37,801 bases of DNA from assembly GCA_015231375.1 (NCBI GenBank), contig JADGBT010000034.1:1-37801 (forward strand), in the 5' to 3' direction. The position numbers and the translations under genes are program-made. Within the stretch, counting starts at the first letter, position 1; every line of letters starts with the position of its first letter. Under the pieces are notes generated by a model. The model was given only the letters and a program-made list of their open reading frames with translations. It was not told where the DNA came from and made no database searches. Below are positions 18,500 through 27,007 of the stretch, in pieces. Source of the DNA: Magnetococcales bacterium. GTDB taxonomy: Bacteria > Pseudomonadota > Magnetococcia > Magnetococcales > Magnetaquicoccaceae.

Positions 18500-19837
18500 C
18501 TAAGGAGCGATCATCATGATGTACACGGATGAAAGACCCAGAAAAATGAGCGCCACGGGTACCCCCCAACGCAAGTAGCCATGAAAATCCAGAATGGCCC
18601 CGTGTACCGGTTGTCCTTTCGGCATTTGACGGGCGTGGTTGGCCATGAAGCTGGCCACGACCGGACCGGCGGTCGCGCCCGAAAGGGTGGCTGAGGATCC
18701 GGCCAGCACCCCCAGGGAGAGCGCCCACCAGATGGCGTCTCCGGCCATGTCGGCGCTCATAGTTTGGACCACGGGGATGAGCAGGGCCGTGGTGGGACCG
18801 GCGTTGAACAACGGTGTCACCAGCCCGGCCAACCACATCAAGACCAACAGGGAAAACGTGGTGTTGCCGCCACCCAGGGTGTGGATGATCCAGCGGAACA
18901 CCTCCAGCACCCCCGCTGCCTGTAGTCCCCCCACCATGATGAACAGGCCCAGGAAGAACAGGATATCCCCCCCGCTCATGGCGTCGAAGAGTTCATTCCA
19001 GGGCAGTTTTCCCAGCCCCAGCATGACCAGACCCGCCACGAAGGAGAGCATGGCCGGTTGCATTCCCAGGGGTTTGGCCAGAAAGAATCCCGTCAAGGTC
19101 AGCACAAAAACCCAGACTCCCACTTTGAGCAGATAGGGATCAACCGCCATGGCCGACTCGCCTTTCCGGTTCGGGGAGAGTTCCAACAACGCCTGGTGTA
19201 TGGTTTCCAGGTCGAGTGGAGCGGTGTCGTGCGTGGTGATGTCTCTTTGAAAATAAAGGAGCAGCGCAGCCAGGAGAACCAGGCAGGGCACCATCATGCC
19301 GATGATGAAATCATCAAAATGCAGCCGCGCCACCGAGCCGATGATCATGTTGGGAAAATCCCCCACCAAGGTGGAGGCGCCGCCCAGATTGGAGGCGATC
19401 AACTCCGCTGCCACGATCGGGGCGGCGGCCATCTTCAGGGAGTGGCACAGCACCAGGGTCAGGGGCAGCAGAATGACCATGACCGAAAGGTTGTTGAAAC
19501 AGGTGGAAATCGTGTAGGTGATCAGCACCAGCAGGGTCATGATCAGCAGCCGGTTGCCTCCGGAGTAGCGGACCGCCTGGAACGCCAGCGCGTGGAACAC
19601 CCCGGAGCGGAACAGGGCGTTGGAGATCAAGGACATTCCGAACAGCAACGCCAGACTGTCGAAGTAGATCGCCTCGATGGCCTCTTCGAGGATATAGAAA
19701 TCAAAGGCCCATCCCAGAAACAAGAAAGCCAGCGCGCCCCCCAACATGGCCAAGCCACGATCCACCAGATCCATTTGCACCAGAACGAAGATTCCGGAGA
19801 ACAGAGCCAGGGAGAGCACGATCAGCGGGGTTTCCAT
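18500..19837 (-). CDS. mamN: MamN, ArsB/NhaD-type ion transporter
   Basis: 445 residues with about 11-12 membrane helices, of the ion transporter superfamily that includes ArsB and Na+/H+ antiporters. Typical segments are GGALAFLFLGWAFDF near the N-terminus, FNNLSVMVILLPLTLVL and LIASNLGGASTLVGDFPNM in the middle, and LFNAGPTTALLIPVV near the end. These hold the paired substrate-site loops of the superfamily. MamN is proposed to export protons released when magnetite forms. The ATG overlaps the mamM stop by one base (TGATG), so translation is coupled. Length and neighbours match known mamN. Confidence 0.93.
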   Translation of the reverse strand: METPLIVLSLALFSGIFVLVQMDLVDRGLAMLGGALAFLFLGWAFDFYILEEAIEAIYFDSLALLFGMSLISNALFRSGVFHALAFQAVRYSGGNRLLIMTLLVLITYTISTCFNNLSVMVILLPLTLVLCHSLKMAAAPIVAAELIASNLGGASTLVGDFPNMIIGSVARLHFDDFIIGMMVPCLVLLAALLLYFQRDITTHDTAPLDLETIHQALLELSPNRKGESAMAVDPYLLKVGVWVFVLTLTGFFLAKPLGMQPAMLSFVAGLVMLGLGKLPWNELFDAMSGGDILFFLGLFIMVGGLQAAGVLEVFRWIIHTLGGGNTTFSLLVLMWLAGLVTPLFNAGPTTALLIPVVQTMSADMAGDAIWWALSLGVLAGSSATLSGATAGPVVASFMANHARQMPKGQPVHGAILDFHGYLRWGVPVALIFLGLSSVYIMMIAP

Positions 19838-20829
19838 CAGGGGGTCGATCCCTTTCTGGAGGCGTCCGACTGGGCCTGCAACTGGGAGAGTTTCTGACGC
19901 ATCTCCACAATTTCATTTTCCATGTGGCGCAATTCGGGCAAGGAGCCGTCAGCGGATTTGAAATGGACGCTGACTTCTCCCAGATGGGAGATTCCGTTGA
20001 CCAGACGTTCCTCCACCCAAAGACTGATCTCCTTGCCCTGTTCCACGGTCAATTCGGGATCCACGCCGATTACCAGGGAGATCCAGATGTCCTGTCCCAC
20101 CCGGCGGGTCAACACATCCTCGATGCTCTTCACCCCGGAGACCGTGCGGGTCAGATCCTTCACTTTCTGGATGGTTTCTTTCGGGGCCGAGACATCCATC
20201 AATCCCAGCAGCGCTTCCCAGGAGATTTTCACGCCCAGATGGAACAGGTCCAGACACTCGCCGACCGCCACCAGCGTGTCGAGCCAGGGCATGTTCAGGT
20301 AGTGGGATCCGATGATACCCAGAGCCACAGCCATGGACGAGATGCCATCCGACTTTTGATGGGTGGACAGGATCGACACGATGGGACTGTTGATCTGATG
20401 GGCCACGCAACGGGTGTAATACCAAAGAAAGATGTTGGCGCCCACCACGAACAAGGCGGTCCACAAGGCGATCAGGTGCGGGGCCTTGTGGGTGGTCCCC
20501 GCACCGGACAGCAGTTTGTCCGCCTCGAAATAAATGAACAAACCCGTGATCACGATCATGGACAGGCCGACAATCAACGAAAACAGAAACTCGGCCTTGC
20601 CATGTCCGAACTGATGCTCCTGATCCAGAGGCTGTTTGGAAAATTTCAGCCCGAACAGAATCAGAAAGGATGTGAGCACATCTTTGACCGAATACAGCGC
20701 ATCGATCAACAGCGCCTGCGATCCGGAGATGAGTCCGACAAAGACCTTCAGGATGGACAGGCCGATATTGGCAATCAGCCCGATCCATCCCACGGAACGG
20801 TAACAGATGATGCATTGCGGGTAATTCAT
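19837..20829 (-). CDS. mamM: MamM, cation diffusion facilitator of the magnetosome membrane
   Basis: 330 residues. It has an N-terminal CxxC (CIICYRSVGW), six membrane helices, and the MamM-type metal site: DALYSVKD in TM2 (Tyr and Asp) and HQKSD in TM5 (His and Asp). A cytoplasmic CTD covers about residues 215-295. The C-terminal ~35 residues form a Gln/Glu-rich helix that makes it slightly longer than the MSR-1 protein. MamM is a proposed iron transporter that stabilises MamB. The start overlaps the mamL stop as ATGA, and the stop overlaps the mamN start. Confidence 0.94.
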   Translation of the reverse strand: MNYPQCIICYRSVGWIGLIANIGLSILKVFVGLISGSQALLIDALYSVKDVLTSFLILFGLKFSKQPLDQEHQFGHGKAEFLFSLIVGLSMIVITGLFIYFEADKLLSGAGTTHKAPHLIALWTALFVVGANIFLWYYTRCVAHQINSPIVSILSTHQKSDGISSMAVALGIIGSHYLNMPWLDTLVAVGECLDLFHLGVKISWEALLGLMDVSAPKETIQKVKDLTRTVSGVKSIEDVLTRRVGQDIWISLVIGVDPELTVEQGKEISLWVEERLVNGISHLGEVSVHFKSADGSLPELRHMENEIVEMRQKLSQLQAQSDASRKGSTP

Positions 20830-21047
20830 GGCCCATCATTCCTGCGTCGGTTACGCATGACTTTGCGCGCCAAATGGTTGACGGTTGCCAGTACAAATCC
20901 ACAGATGAATGCCCCGGATAGAATCAATATCATGGGCAGTTCAACCGGAGAACCCACAATCAATCGAATCTGCACGGTATGCATGTTCTGGGACGCAAAG
21001 ATCAATAATAAGATTGACAGAATCAAGGAGATGAAAGACTTGCTCAT
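20826..21047 (-). CDS. mamL: MamL, small LapA-like membrane protein
   Basis: 73 residues with two membrane helices (FISLILSILLLIFASQN and MILILSGAFICGFVLATVN) joined by a short beta-like segment, and a strongly basic C-terminus (ARKVMRNRRRN). This is the MamL/LapA pattern. MamL is essential for early magnetosome membrane formation, and its basic tail is thought to act on membrane curvature. It lies directly before mamM with a 4-base overlap. Confidence 0.92.
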   Translation of the reverse strand: MSKSFISLILSILLLIFASQNMHTVQIRLIVGSPVELPMILILSGAFICGFVLATVNHLARKVMRNRRRNDGP

Positions 21048-21100
21048 CCCGGCTTTCCTCTCTTGTTATGCCTTTGCAGTCCCACCATCATGCCCGATTC

Positions 21101-21421
21101 CTAGATGTTTTCCGCCCAGTTGCCGATCAGTGGCAGTTTCCAGGCCCGACTCGTGATCACCGAAATCAGACCAATGACGGAAAACACGAAACACAACAGA
21201 CTGGAAATGCCAAAGAAGGCCCTTCCGAGACCCGGTACAGCCAAGCTGTAGATGGCCAGGACTTCCCACATCCACAAGACAATGCCCTGACGGGCGTGAA
21301 AACGCACATAGGAATCATCGCGATTCACAACCAGAGGCACCAGGGACAAAATACCCAGATAACTCATACCCGCCAATATTTTGGATCCCATGCTGCGGGA
21401 CAAGGCCAAGGTCGATGCCAT
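21101..21421 (-). CDS. mamF: MamF/MmsF-family protein (second copy)
   Basis: 106 residues with three hydrophobic segments and the DUF4870 hallmarks: SYLGILSLVPL, RDDSYVRFHARQGIVLWMW and a final RAWKLPLIG. MamF and MmsF are abundant magnetosome membrane proteins that control crystal size and shape and can self-assemble. A GGAGAG site lies six bases before the ATG. Its position between mamK and mamL favours the name mamF, but mamF and mmsF cannot be separated with certainty by eye. Confidence 0.88.
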   Translation of the reverse strand: MASTLALSRSMGSKILAGMSYLGILSLVPLVVNRDDSYVRFHARQGIVLWMWEVLAIYSLAVPGLGRAFFGISSLLCFVFSVIGLISVITSRAWKLPLIGNWAENI

Positions 21422-21461
21422 GTCAAACTCTCCATTGGTAAGGGGGATTCACAATTCCCGT

Positions 21462-22502
21462 TCACTTTGCCGCTTTGGACACATGTCCCACCTGTTCCCA
21501 GTACTGGGGAGGCAACTCCATGGCCAACTTCAAGGCCCCCATGCCGCCGCAGAAATCCGGATCCGGAACCTGACGTACCACCACGTTGCCGAAATCTTTC
21601 ATCATGGTGGCGATCAACTCCTCGATGCCACGGATCCGGGAACCGCCACCGGTCAGGTAGATGTTCTGCAAGGCCTCTTCCTGATCTTCCGGATCGAAGA
21701 CCGTGATCAGGGTTTGGAGATGTTCCACAATCTCGGTCACGATGGCTTCGCAGGCGGTCTGGACCTCTCTGGTCAGATTGATCGAAACCGGTTTGCCGGC
21801 CACACGCAAATTGGCGATGATCTCTTCTTTGGGGGTGCCGACGAACGCATACTGTTCCTTGATCTTGCGCGCCAGATTGTTGGTCATCTGGACATTGGGA
21901 TGGTTCTCCCGGATCATGTTTTCCAGCAGCAGATCGATATAGTTCCCCGCCTTGAGTACCGTGACCTGTTCATTCATGCCAGGGATCGTACCCATCATCG
22001 CGCAGATGTCGGTGGTGCCCGCGCCAATGTCGATGATGATGGCATTGTTCAATTGATCAATGGCATAGGCCGCCATGAAAGGCTCGGAGACGACCATGGA
22101 CAGATCCAGCAGTTCCTGGGTGATCTTCAGGAGCTGGTTCTTGTTGAACATGGAAGCCCGCGCCGGCACACCCAACACCCCGTAGATCTGGTCGCCCGGT
22201 TGGGGATTGGCCAGACTGATGGCATGCTTGATGAGCAGTTTGGCCGCTTCGGCCGCCTGATCGTTGGCATCCTTGAGCACGCCGTCTTCCAGAGGATAGT
22301 GGATGTTCAGATACGATTGCCGTTTGAGCGCGTCTTCCCCGATCATGTGGGTGTGATGCATCAATTTGACGCCGATGATATCCTTGGGATAACCGACCAC
22401 GGAGCGGACAGAGGCCCGGGTTCCACGGTTTGAAAGGACCATGGTCCGGGATGTGCCCAGATCAATTCCGAGCAATAGGGGACTGCGATCAGTTTGTTGC
22501 AT
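21462..22502 (-). CDS. mamK: MamK, actin-like filament protein
   Basis: 346 residues, the usual MamK length. The actin-fold nucleotide motifs are clear: phosphate-1 LLGIDLGTSRTMV at the N-terminus, phosphate-2 AIIIDIGAGTTDICAM in the middle, and the adenosine motif IYLTGGGSRIRGIEEL near residue 290. MamK polymerises into the cytoskeletal filament that positions and segregates the magnetosome chain. It lies just downstream of the large Ala/Pro/Lys-rich protein, as mamK follows mamJ in magnetospirilla. Confidence 0.95.
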   Translation of the reverse strand: MQQTDRSPLLLGIDLGTSRTMVLSNRGTRASVRSVVGYPKDIIGVKLMHHTHMIGEDALKRQSYLNIHYPLEDGVLKDANDQAAEAAKLLIKHAISLANPQPGDQIYGVLGVPARASMFNKNQLLKITQELLDLSMVVSEPFMAAYAIDQLNNAIIIDIGAGTTDICAMMGTIPGMNEQVTVLKAGNYIDLLLENMIRENHPNVQMTNNLARKIKEQYAFVGTPKEEIIANLRVAGKPVSINLTREVQTACEAIVTEIVEHLQTLITVFDPEDQEEALQNIYLTGGGSRIRGIEELIATMMKDFGNVVVRQVPDPDFCGGMGALKLAMELPPQYWEQVGHVSKAAK

Positions 22503-22578
22503 GGTATCTATCGATCCCTTGTGTGGATGGAAATGGAAGAGTCAGTTTCGTCCGATGCGGACAAACGTTGGCGCCATC

Positions 22579-24576
22579 CTATTTTTTCGTGGTTTTGAAG
22601 GCCCGGAAAATGGCGCCCACCGCACCGACCACCGGCATCGTCACGATACCAACGGCGCCCAAGGCGATATTGCCAGCCCCCACGATGATATCGGCCACAC
22701 CACCCCCCGCTCCCTGCACACCCTTGGCGATTTTCTGGGCGGCGCGATCGGTTCCGGTTGGTTTGGGACCGGTCATCTCTGCTTCGGGTTCTTCTTCGGG
22801 GCCGACGACCGTGGTTTTGACTTTATTGGCCACTGTCTGGCTTTCTTGGACCATGGCGCCGATCATGTCACCCAGGGCATTGAAAATGCCGGTTCCCAGG
22901 GTTTCGACCGGTACCTGGACCGTGCCGTCTTCGTTCATCACGCGACGACGGTTCGACTTTTTGGGCGCCGCTGCCGCCGTGGCCTGGGTCTCTTCCGTTT
23001 TGGCTTGGGCCGGTTTGAAAACCGGTTCATCGTCCAGAGGCTCCTCTCCCTTCAGTTGACGCAGGAAGGCTTCGGTCAGCCGGGTCTGGGTCGGGGAGGG
23101 AAGCGAATCCATCTTGGGCCGCGACAACGCGGGAGCCCGGGGAATGGGAGGCACGAGAATGCCCGGCTGGAGATTCTGGATCTCTTCGATGGGGGATGCC
23201 TGGGGTTGCGCGAAATCGAACCGGGCCATCGAGGGGGTCGCCGAGACGCTTTCGGGCGCGGAAGCGGTCTGTGTGCCAGCGGCCGTCGGACGTGCCGTGG
23301 TGGTGACATCTTCTTGAATGGTGAAGGTCGAATGGGGTTTGGTGTCGCCCACGGGTTCCAGGGTGGGAATGCCGACGTTCGACTCTTCTGGCGTCTCTTC
23401 CTGGGCTGCGTTTTTGGCCTTCAGGGAGGAGCGCAGATCAAAACCGTCTTCCATGCGCTTGGATGCGGCGTCACGGATCATCTTGAGCACCCGCTCTTTC
23501 TCGGCGGCGGCCACATAGGGATCCTTGCGGGGCATGCCGCCCAGGGAGGCGTCTTCCTTGACTTCGGGTGCCGGCGGGGCCGCTTCGGCGGTCACGGCCG
23601 GGGATGCGGTCCGGGCCAGATCCGTGAAACGGTCCACCAGACCGGACAATTCGGCTTTTTTGTCCGCCGCAGGCTCTGCGGATGGGACAGGAGCCGTTTC
23701 GTCCTTCTTCTCGACAACCGGGGTCGCGGAAAGCGGTGCCTGGGATACGGGCGCGGGCTTGGGGTCGGCGGCCTTGACCGCCACGGCTTCCGGTTTGCTC
23801 ACAGGCTCTGCCGCTGTCACCGGAGCTGCCGGTTTGGGGGCTTCGATTCTGGCGTTCGTGATCCAGGGATCATCCTTGTTGACGGTCGGAGCCGCCGGGG
23901 CCGCGACTTTCTTGTCTTCTTCCTTCGGGGCCACGGCCGCCGTAATCGAAAGAGAGGAGGTCTTGGGCGTCTCCGCGAGGGGAGCGGGTTTGGCCGCTTC
24001 GGGTTTGGATTCCGTCACCGGCGCGCTGGCCAGGAGGGGGTCCGGTTTTTTCTCCTCGGCTTTTTTGTCTTCCGGCTTGGACGCATCGACCACCGGTGCG
24101 ATCACGACCGCTTCCGGTTTCTTCTCCGCTGCCTTGGCGGCTTCCACCACCACCGGTTTGCTCTCTTCGGGCTTGGACGCCACTGTCACGGGAGTCGGTT
24201 CCACCTTGGCCGGGTCGGCGGGTTTGATCTCCACCTTGGCTGGCTCGATCCCCAGAGGTTTGGCTTCGGTCGCGACCGGCGACACGGGCTTGGGCATTTC
24301 GGTTCTGGGCGTCGTGTCCACCGAAATCTTGACGGACGGCATGGGCGCCGGTGATGCTTTCACATCCGCCGACGGTTTTTTCTCATCCGGTTTGGGGGCC
24401 GTTGGGTTGGCCTTTAATTTGTCGTTGATCTGGCGTTGCAGAACGGCGTCCAGGTGATTGGCAACCGTGTTGCCCTCTGGATCGGAACGTTCCTCCGCAG
24501 TGCCCGGTTTCCCAGCCATGGCCTGCGCCTTCAATTCTTTTTTTCCTCCCCCCGGCCCATCTTTGATCTTTTCCAT
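22579..24576 (-). CDS. Large Ala/Pro/Lys-rich protein in the mamJ position
   Basis: 665 residues, starting at an ATG preceded by AGGAG. Most of the protein (~30-500) is low complexity, rich in Ala, Pro, Lys, Glu, Val and Ser, with many short KPE/SKPE-type units, and is predicted disordered. The last ~45 residues form a Gly/Ala/Val-rich hydrophobic region (GVADIIVGAGNIALGAVGIV) ending in a basic tail. In Magnetospirillum, MamJ, an acidic repetitive protein with a hydrophobic C-terminal region that links magnetosomes to MamK, is encoded between mamE and mamK. This gene has the same position and general plan but a different composition. It is a candidate functional counterpart, not a demonstrated homologue. 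Confidence 0.7.
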   Translation of the reverse strand: MEKIKDGPGGGKKELKAQAMAGKPGTAEERSDPEGNTVANHLDAVLQRQINDKLKANPTAPKPDEKKPSADVKASPAPMPSVKISVDTTPRTEMPKPVSPVATEAKPLGIEPAKVEIKPADPAKVEPTPVTVASKPEESKPVVVEAAKAAEKKPEAVVIAPVVDASKPEDKKAEEKKPDPLLASAPVTESKPEAAKPAPLAETPKTSSLSITAAVAPKEEDKKVAAPAAPTVNKDDPWITNARIEAPKPAAPVTAAEPVSKPEAVAVKAADPKPAPVSQAPLSATPVVEKKDETAPVPSAEPAADKKAELSGLVDRFTDLARTASPAVTAEAAPPAPEVKEDASLGGMPRKDPYVAAAEKERVLKMIRDAASKRMEDGFDLRSSLKAKNAAQEETPEESNVGIPTLEPVGDTKPHSTFTIQEDVTTTARPTAAGTQTASAPESVSATPSMARFDFAQPQASPIEEIQNLQPGILVPPIPRAPALSRPKMDSLPSPTQTRLTEAFLRQLKGEEPLDDEPVFKPAQAKTEETQATAAAAPKKSNRRRVMNEDGTVQVPVETLGTGIFNALGDMIGAMVQESQTVANKVKTTVVGPEEEPEAEMTGPKPTGTDRAAQKIAKGVQGAGGGVADIIVGAGNIALGAVGIVTMPVVGAVGAIFRAFKTTKK

Positions 24577-24630
24577 CGGACGTTTCTCCTGTCAGCCGTT
24601 ATTCACTGGCAATAATAAGTATTTATTCTA

Positions 24631-26751
24631 CTACTGCAATGTCACGAACATGCGTTTGCCATCACGCTCGACATCCAAAAGGATGGTCTTTGCGGTTGCC
24701 ACGGATTTGATGGCTTTATCCAATTCGGCATTGGAACCGACCGGTAAGCTGTTGATGGCCACGACGATATCGTTGGCACGGATGCCCGCCGTATCGGCTT
24801 GCAACCCTGGATCGGTTTCTTGAACCACGGCCCCCTGTTTGTTCTTGAGAGCCGGATTCTTGGTGATCATGGCCGGCTGAATGGGTTGCAGTTCCATGCC
24901 GAACCATTCAAATTCGGTGGGCACCGGGGGAGTGGTCTTGGCCGGTTTCCCACCCGGCGGCACAGTGGCCGTTGTGGCCATTGTGGGCGTGGGGGGGGTG
25001 ACCATGGGTTGAGCCAGATTGACCGGCGGTGGAGTGATGGTGATTCCCACTTCCATCCGTTGACGTTTGCGCACGATGGAAAGGCGCGCCTTGTCCCCCA
25101 CGGCAATGGTGTTCAGGCGTTGCTGCAACTCTTCCGGATGGCGCACCCAGCGTCCGTTGACTTTGAAAATGATGTCTCCGGTCTGCAAGCCACCGGTCTC
25201 CGCCATGGAGCCGGGCTGGATGTTCTGAACGAACACACCGGCGGAATAGGGCGGTTGGAACCGTTTGACGATCACGCTGTCCAGCGGTTTGAACTCTGCG
25301 CCGTTGATCAGCGCGATGGTCGTGGTGGCTGGTGTCGCCGGTGTGGCCGACATTTGCGGTGTGGCCAGCGCCTGGGGCGTTGCCGGGGACAGGCTGGGTT
25401 GGGTGTTGGCCATCATGGCGGAGTCGACGGGCAGGGCGACATTGATGCCATTGGCACCGCCCGGGGTGGTGGTTTGATTGATCAGTTGTCCGCTGCGCAG
25501 GATCACATGGCAGTTCTCGCACCGACCCCGATCACCATGGGGAGCCACGGCGTTGGCGGGAATGGGCGGGGGACCGGCGGGACGGGTGGTGGTGGCCGCC
25601 ACGGCGCGTCCTTGTCCCAGCCATCCGGGTTGCATCATGGCGGGGGTCACATCCGGAATGGTGATCAACTCGGAGACGAATTCGCGCACGCTGTTCACCG
25701 GCACCGCGAAACCAACCCCGGAAAAGGCCTGGGTCGGGGAGTAGATGGCGGTGTTGATGCCGATCACATACCCGTAGCGGGAAACCAGTGGGCCGCCGGA
25801 GTTGCCTTGATTGATGGCGGCGTCGGTTTGAATCAGATCCTTGTGAACCGTGCCTTCGATGGTCACGGCCTTGCGGGAGCCGGAGACGATTCCCTTGCTG
25901 ACGGTTTGGTCCAGGCCGAAGGGACAGCCGACGGTGATCACCGGATCCCCGACTTGAATCAGATCGCTGTTGCCCAACGGAGCGGGTTGCAGCGGCATCG
26001 GCACGTTGATTTTCAACAGCACCAGATCACGGGCCGGATCCAGCCGGATCACGTCGGCGGGATAGCGCTGAACGCCCTGGGCGCCGAAAACGGTGACGAA
26101 GACATTCTGGGAATTTTCCACCACATGAAAATTGCTGACGATATAGCCATCCGCCGAGACGATCACCCCGGAGCCGATGCTTTCCATGGCCACGCCCGAG
26201 AAGGGACTGGCGAATTTCAGTCCTTCGGGTGAGGCGGGAGCTGGAGCGTTGATGGGCTGTTGCGGACCCATTTGCGGCGGTGCGGCCTGCGTGGTCATGG
26301 CCACAGGGGTCGAGACGCTGCGGTTCTGGGTGCTGACATTGACCACACTGGGCAGAATGGAACGGACAACCGTCGGGAACGATTCCGGATCCGTCGGCGC
26401 TCCCATGGATCCCAGTCCCCACATGCCTTGGGGCTTTTGCTGCGGCCACAGGAAACCGGCGTTTTGTCCATCCCTGTTGGGCTGGGCCATGGGCGTGTTG
26501 GGCGGAGGTACCTGAAAGCCGGGTGGCGCCATTTGGATCGGAGTTCCCGGCAGTTCGGCGATCGCTTGCACCCCGCGCTGACCGATGTCGCGGGTGGTGG
26601 CCAGAGCCTTTTCGGAATCAATACCGATCTCGTCCAGAAAATAATTCAAATACCAGTAGCTGCCCATCAGTCCGAAAACAGCCAGGGCGCCGATAATATA
26701 AAGGTATTTTCTGTATTGCAGACCGCATTCGACGCTTTTGTTGGGAAACAT
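24631..26751 (-). CDS. mamE: MamE, HtrA-type protease with magnetochrome and two PDZ domains
   Basis: 706 residues. An N-terminal membrane helix (~16-36) is followed by a Pro/Gln-rich linker and a trypsin-like domain with an intact triad: His209 (SNFHVVE), Asp242 (ARDLVLLK) and Ser318 (NQGNSGGPLV). One magnetochrome motif (PHGDRGRCENCH, haem site 411-415) and two PDZ domains (~480-570 and 615-706) follow. MamE sorts proteins to the magnetosome and cleaves itself, MamO and MamP to start crystal maturation. Known magnetospirillum MamE proteins have two CXXCH motifs; only one is present here. It begins six bases after mamI. Confidence 0.94.
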   Translation of the reverse strand: MFPNKSVECGLQYRKYLYIIGALAVFGLMGSYWYLNYFLDEIGIDSEKALATTRDIGQRGVQAIAELPGTPIQMAPPGFQVPPPNTPMAQPNRDGQNAGFLWPQQKPQGMWGLGSMGAPTDPESFPTVVRSILPSVVNVSTQNRSVSTPVAMTTQAAPPQMGPQQPINAPAPASPEGLKFASPFSGVAMESIGSGVIVSADGYIVSNFHVVENSQNVFVTVFGAQGVQRYPADVIRLDPARDLVLLKINVPMPLQPAPLGNSDLIQVGDPVITVGCPFGLDQTVSKGIVSGSRKAVTIEGTVHKDLIQTDAAINQGNSGGPLVSRYGYVIGINTAIYSPTQAFSGVGFAVPVNSVREFVSELITIPDVTPAMMQPGWLGQGRAVAATTTRPAGPPPIPANAVAPHGDRGRCENCHVILRSGQLINQTTTPGGANGINVALPVDSAMMANTQPSLSPATPQALATPQMSATPATPATTTIALINGAEFKPLDSVIVKRFQPPYSAGVFVQNIQPGSMAETGGLQTGDIIFKVNGRWVRHPEELQQRLNTIAVGDKARLSIVRKRQRMEVGITITPPPVNLAQPMVTPPTPTMATTATVPPGGKPAKTTPPVPTEFEWFGMELQPIQPAMITKNPALKNKQGAVVQETDPGLQADTAGIRANDIVVAINSLPVGSNAELDKAIKSVATAKTILLDVERDGKRMFVTLQ

Positions 26752-26757
26752 TGCGTT

Positions 26758-26982
26758 TTACTCGTCCGATTTCAAGGAAGGTTCCGTCAATTCCGCATCC
26801 AGTGGTTGTGCGGATTGGCCATTACGAATTTTGGAGACCCCGGCCCCCAACGCCACCAGTCCCAGCACCACCAGCAGCACAGGGACCAGACCACGCAGCA
26901 TCTCGACGATGGACCACCACCAGGTGGCAACACCCCACAATCCAAGCGCCATTGAGATCAATCCGAACACGATTCTGGGCAT
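26758..26982 (-). CDS. mamI: MamI, small magnetosome membrane protein
   Basis: 74 residues from the ATG at 26982 (MPRIVFGL matches the known MamI start); a TTG two codons upstream is possible. Two membrane helices (VFGLISMALGLWGVATWWW and LVPVLLVVLGLVALGAGV) flank the WWWSIVEMLRG loop typical of MamI. A polar acidic tail ends the protein. MamI is one of the proteins required for magnetosome membrane formation. AGGAAGG lies upstream. It sits between mamH and mamE in the canonical order. Confidence 0.93.
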   Translation of the reverse strand: MPRIVFGLISMALGLWGVATWWWSIVEMLRGLVPVLLVVLGLVALGAGVSKIRNGQSAQPLDAELTEPSLKSDE

Positions 26983-27007
26983 GACCAACCAATCCTTCCT
27001 AAGTTGA

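Noticed and set aside
22441-24354. Plus-strand 637-codon frame opposite the mamJ-position gene
   Set aside because: Arg/Gly/Phe-rich shadow of the Ala/Pro/Lys-rich gene; the minus-strand gene has a good AGGAG site and fits the operon.
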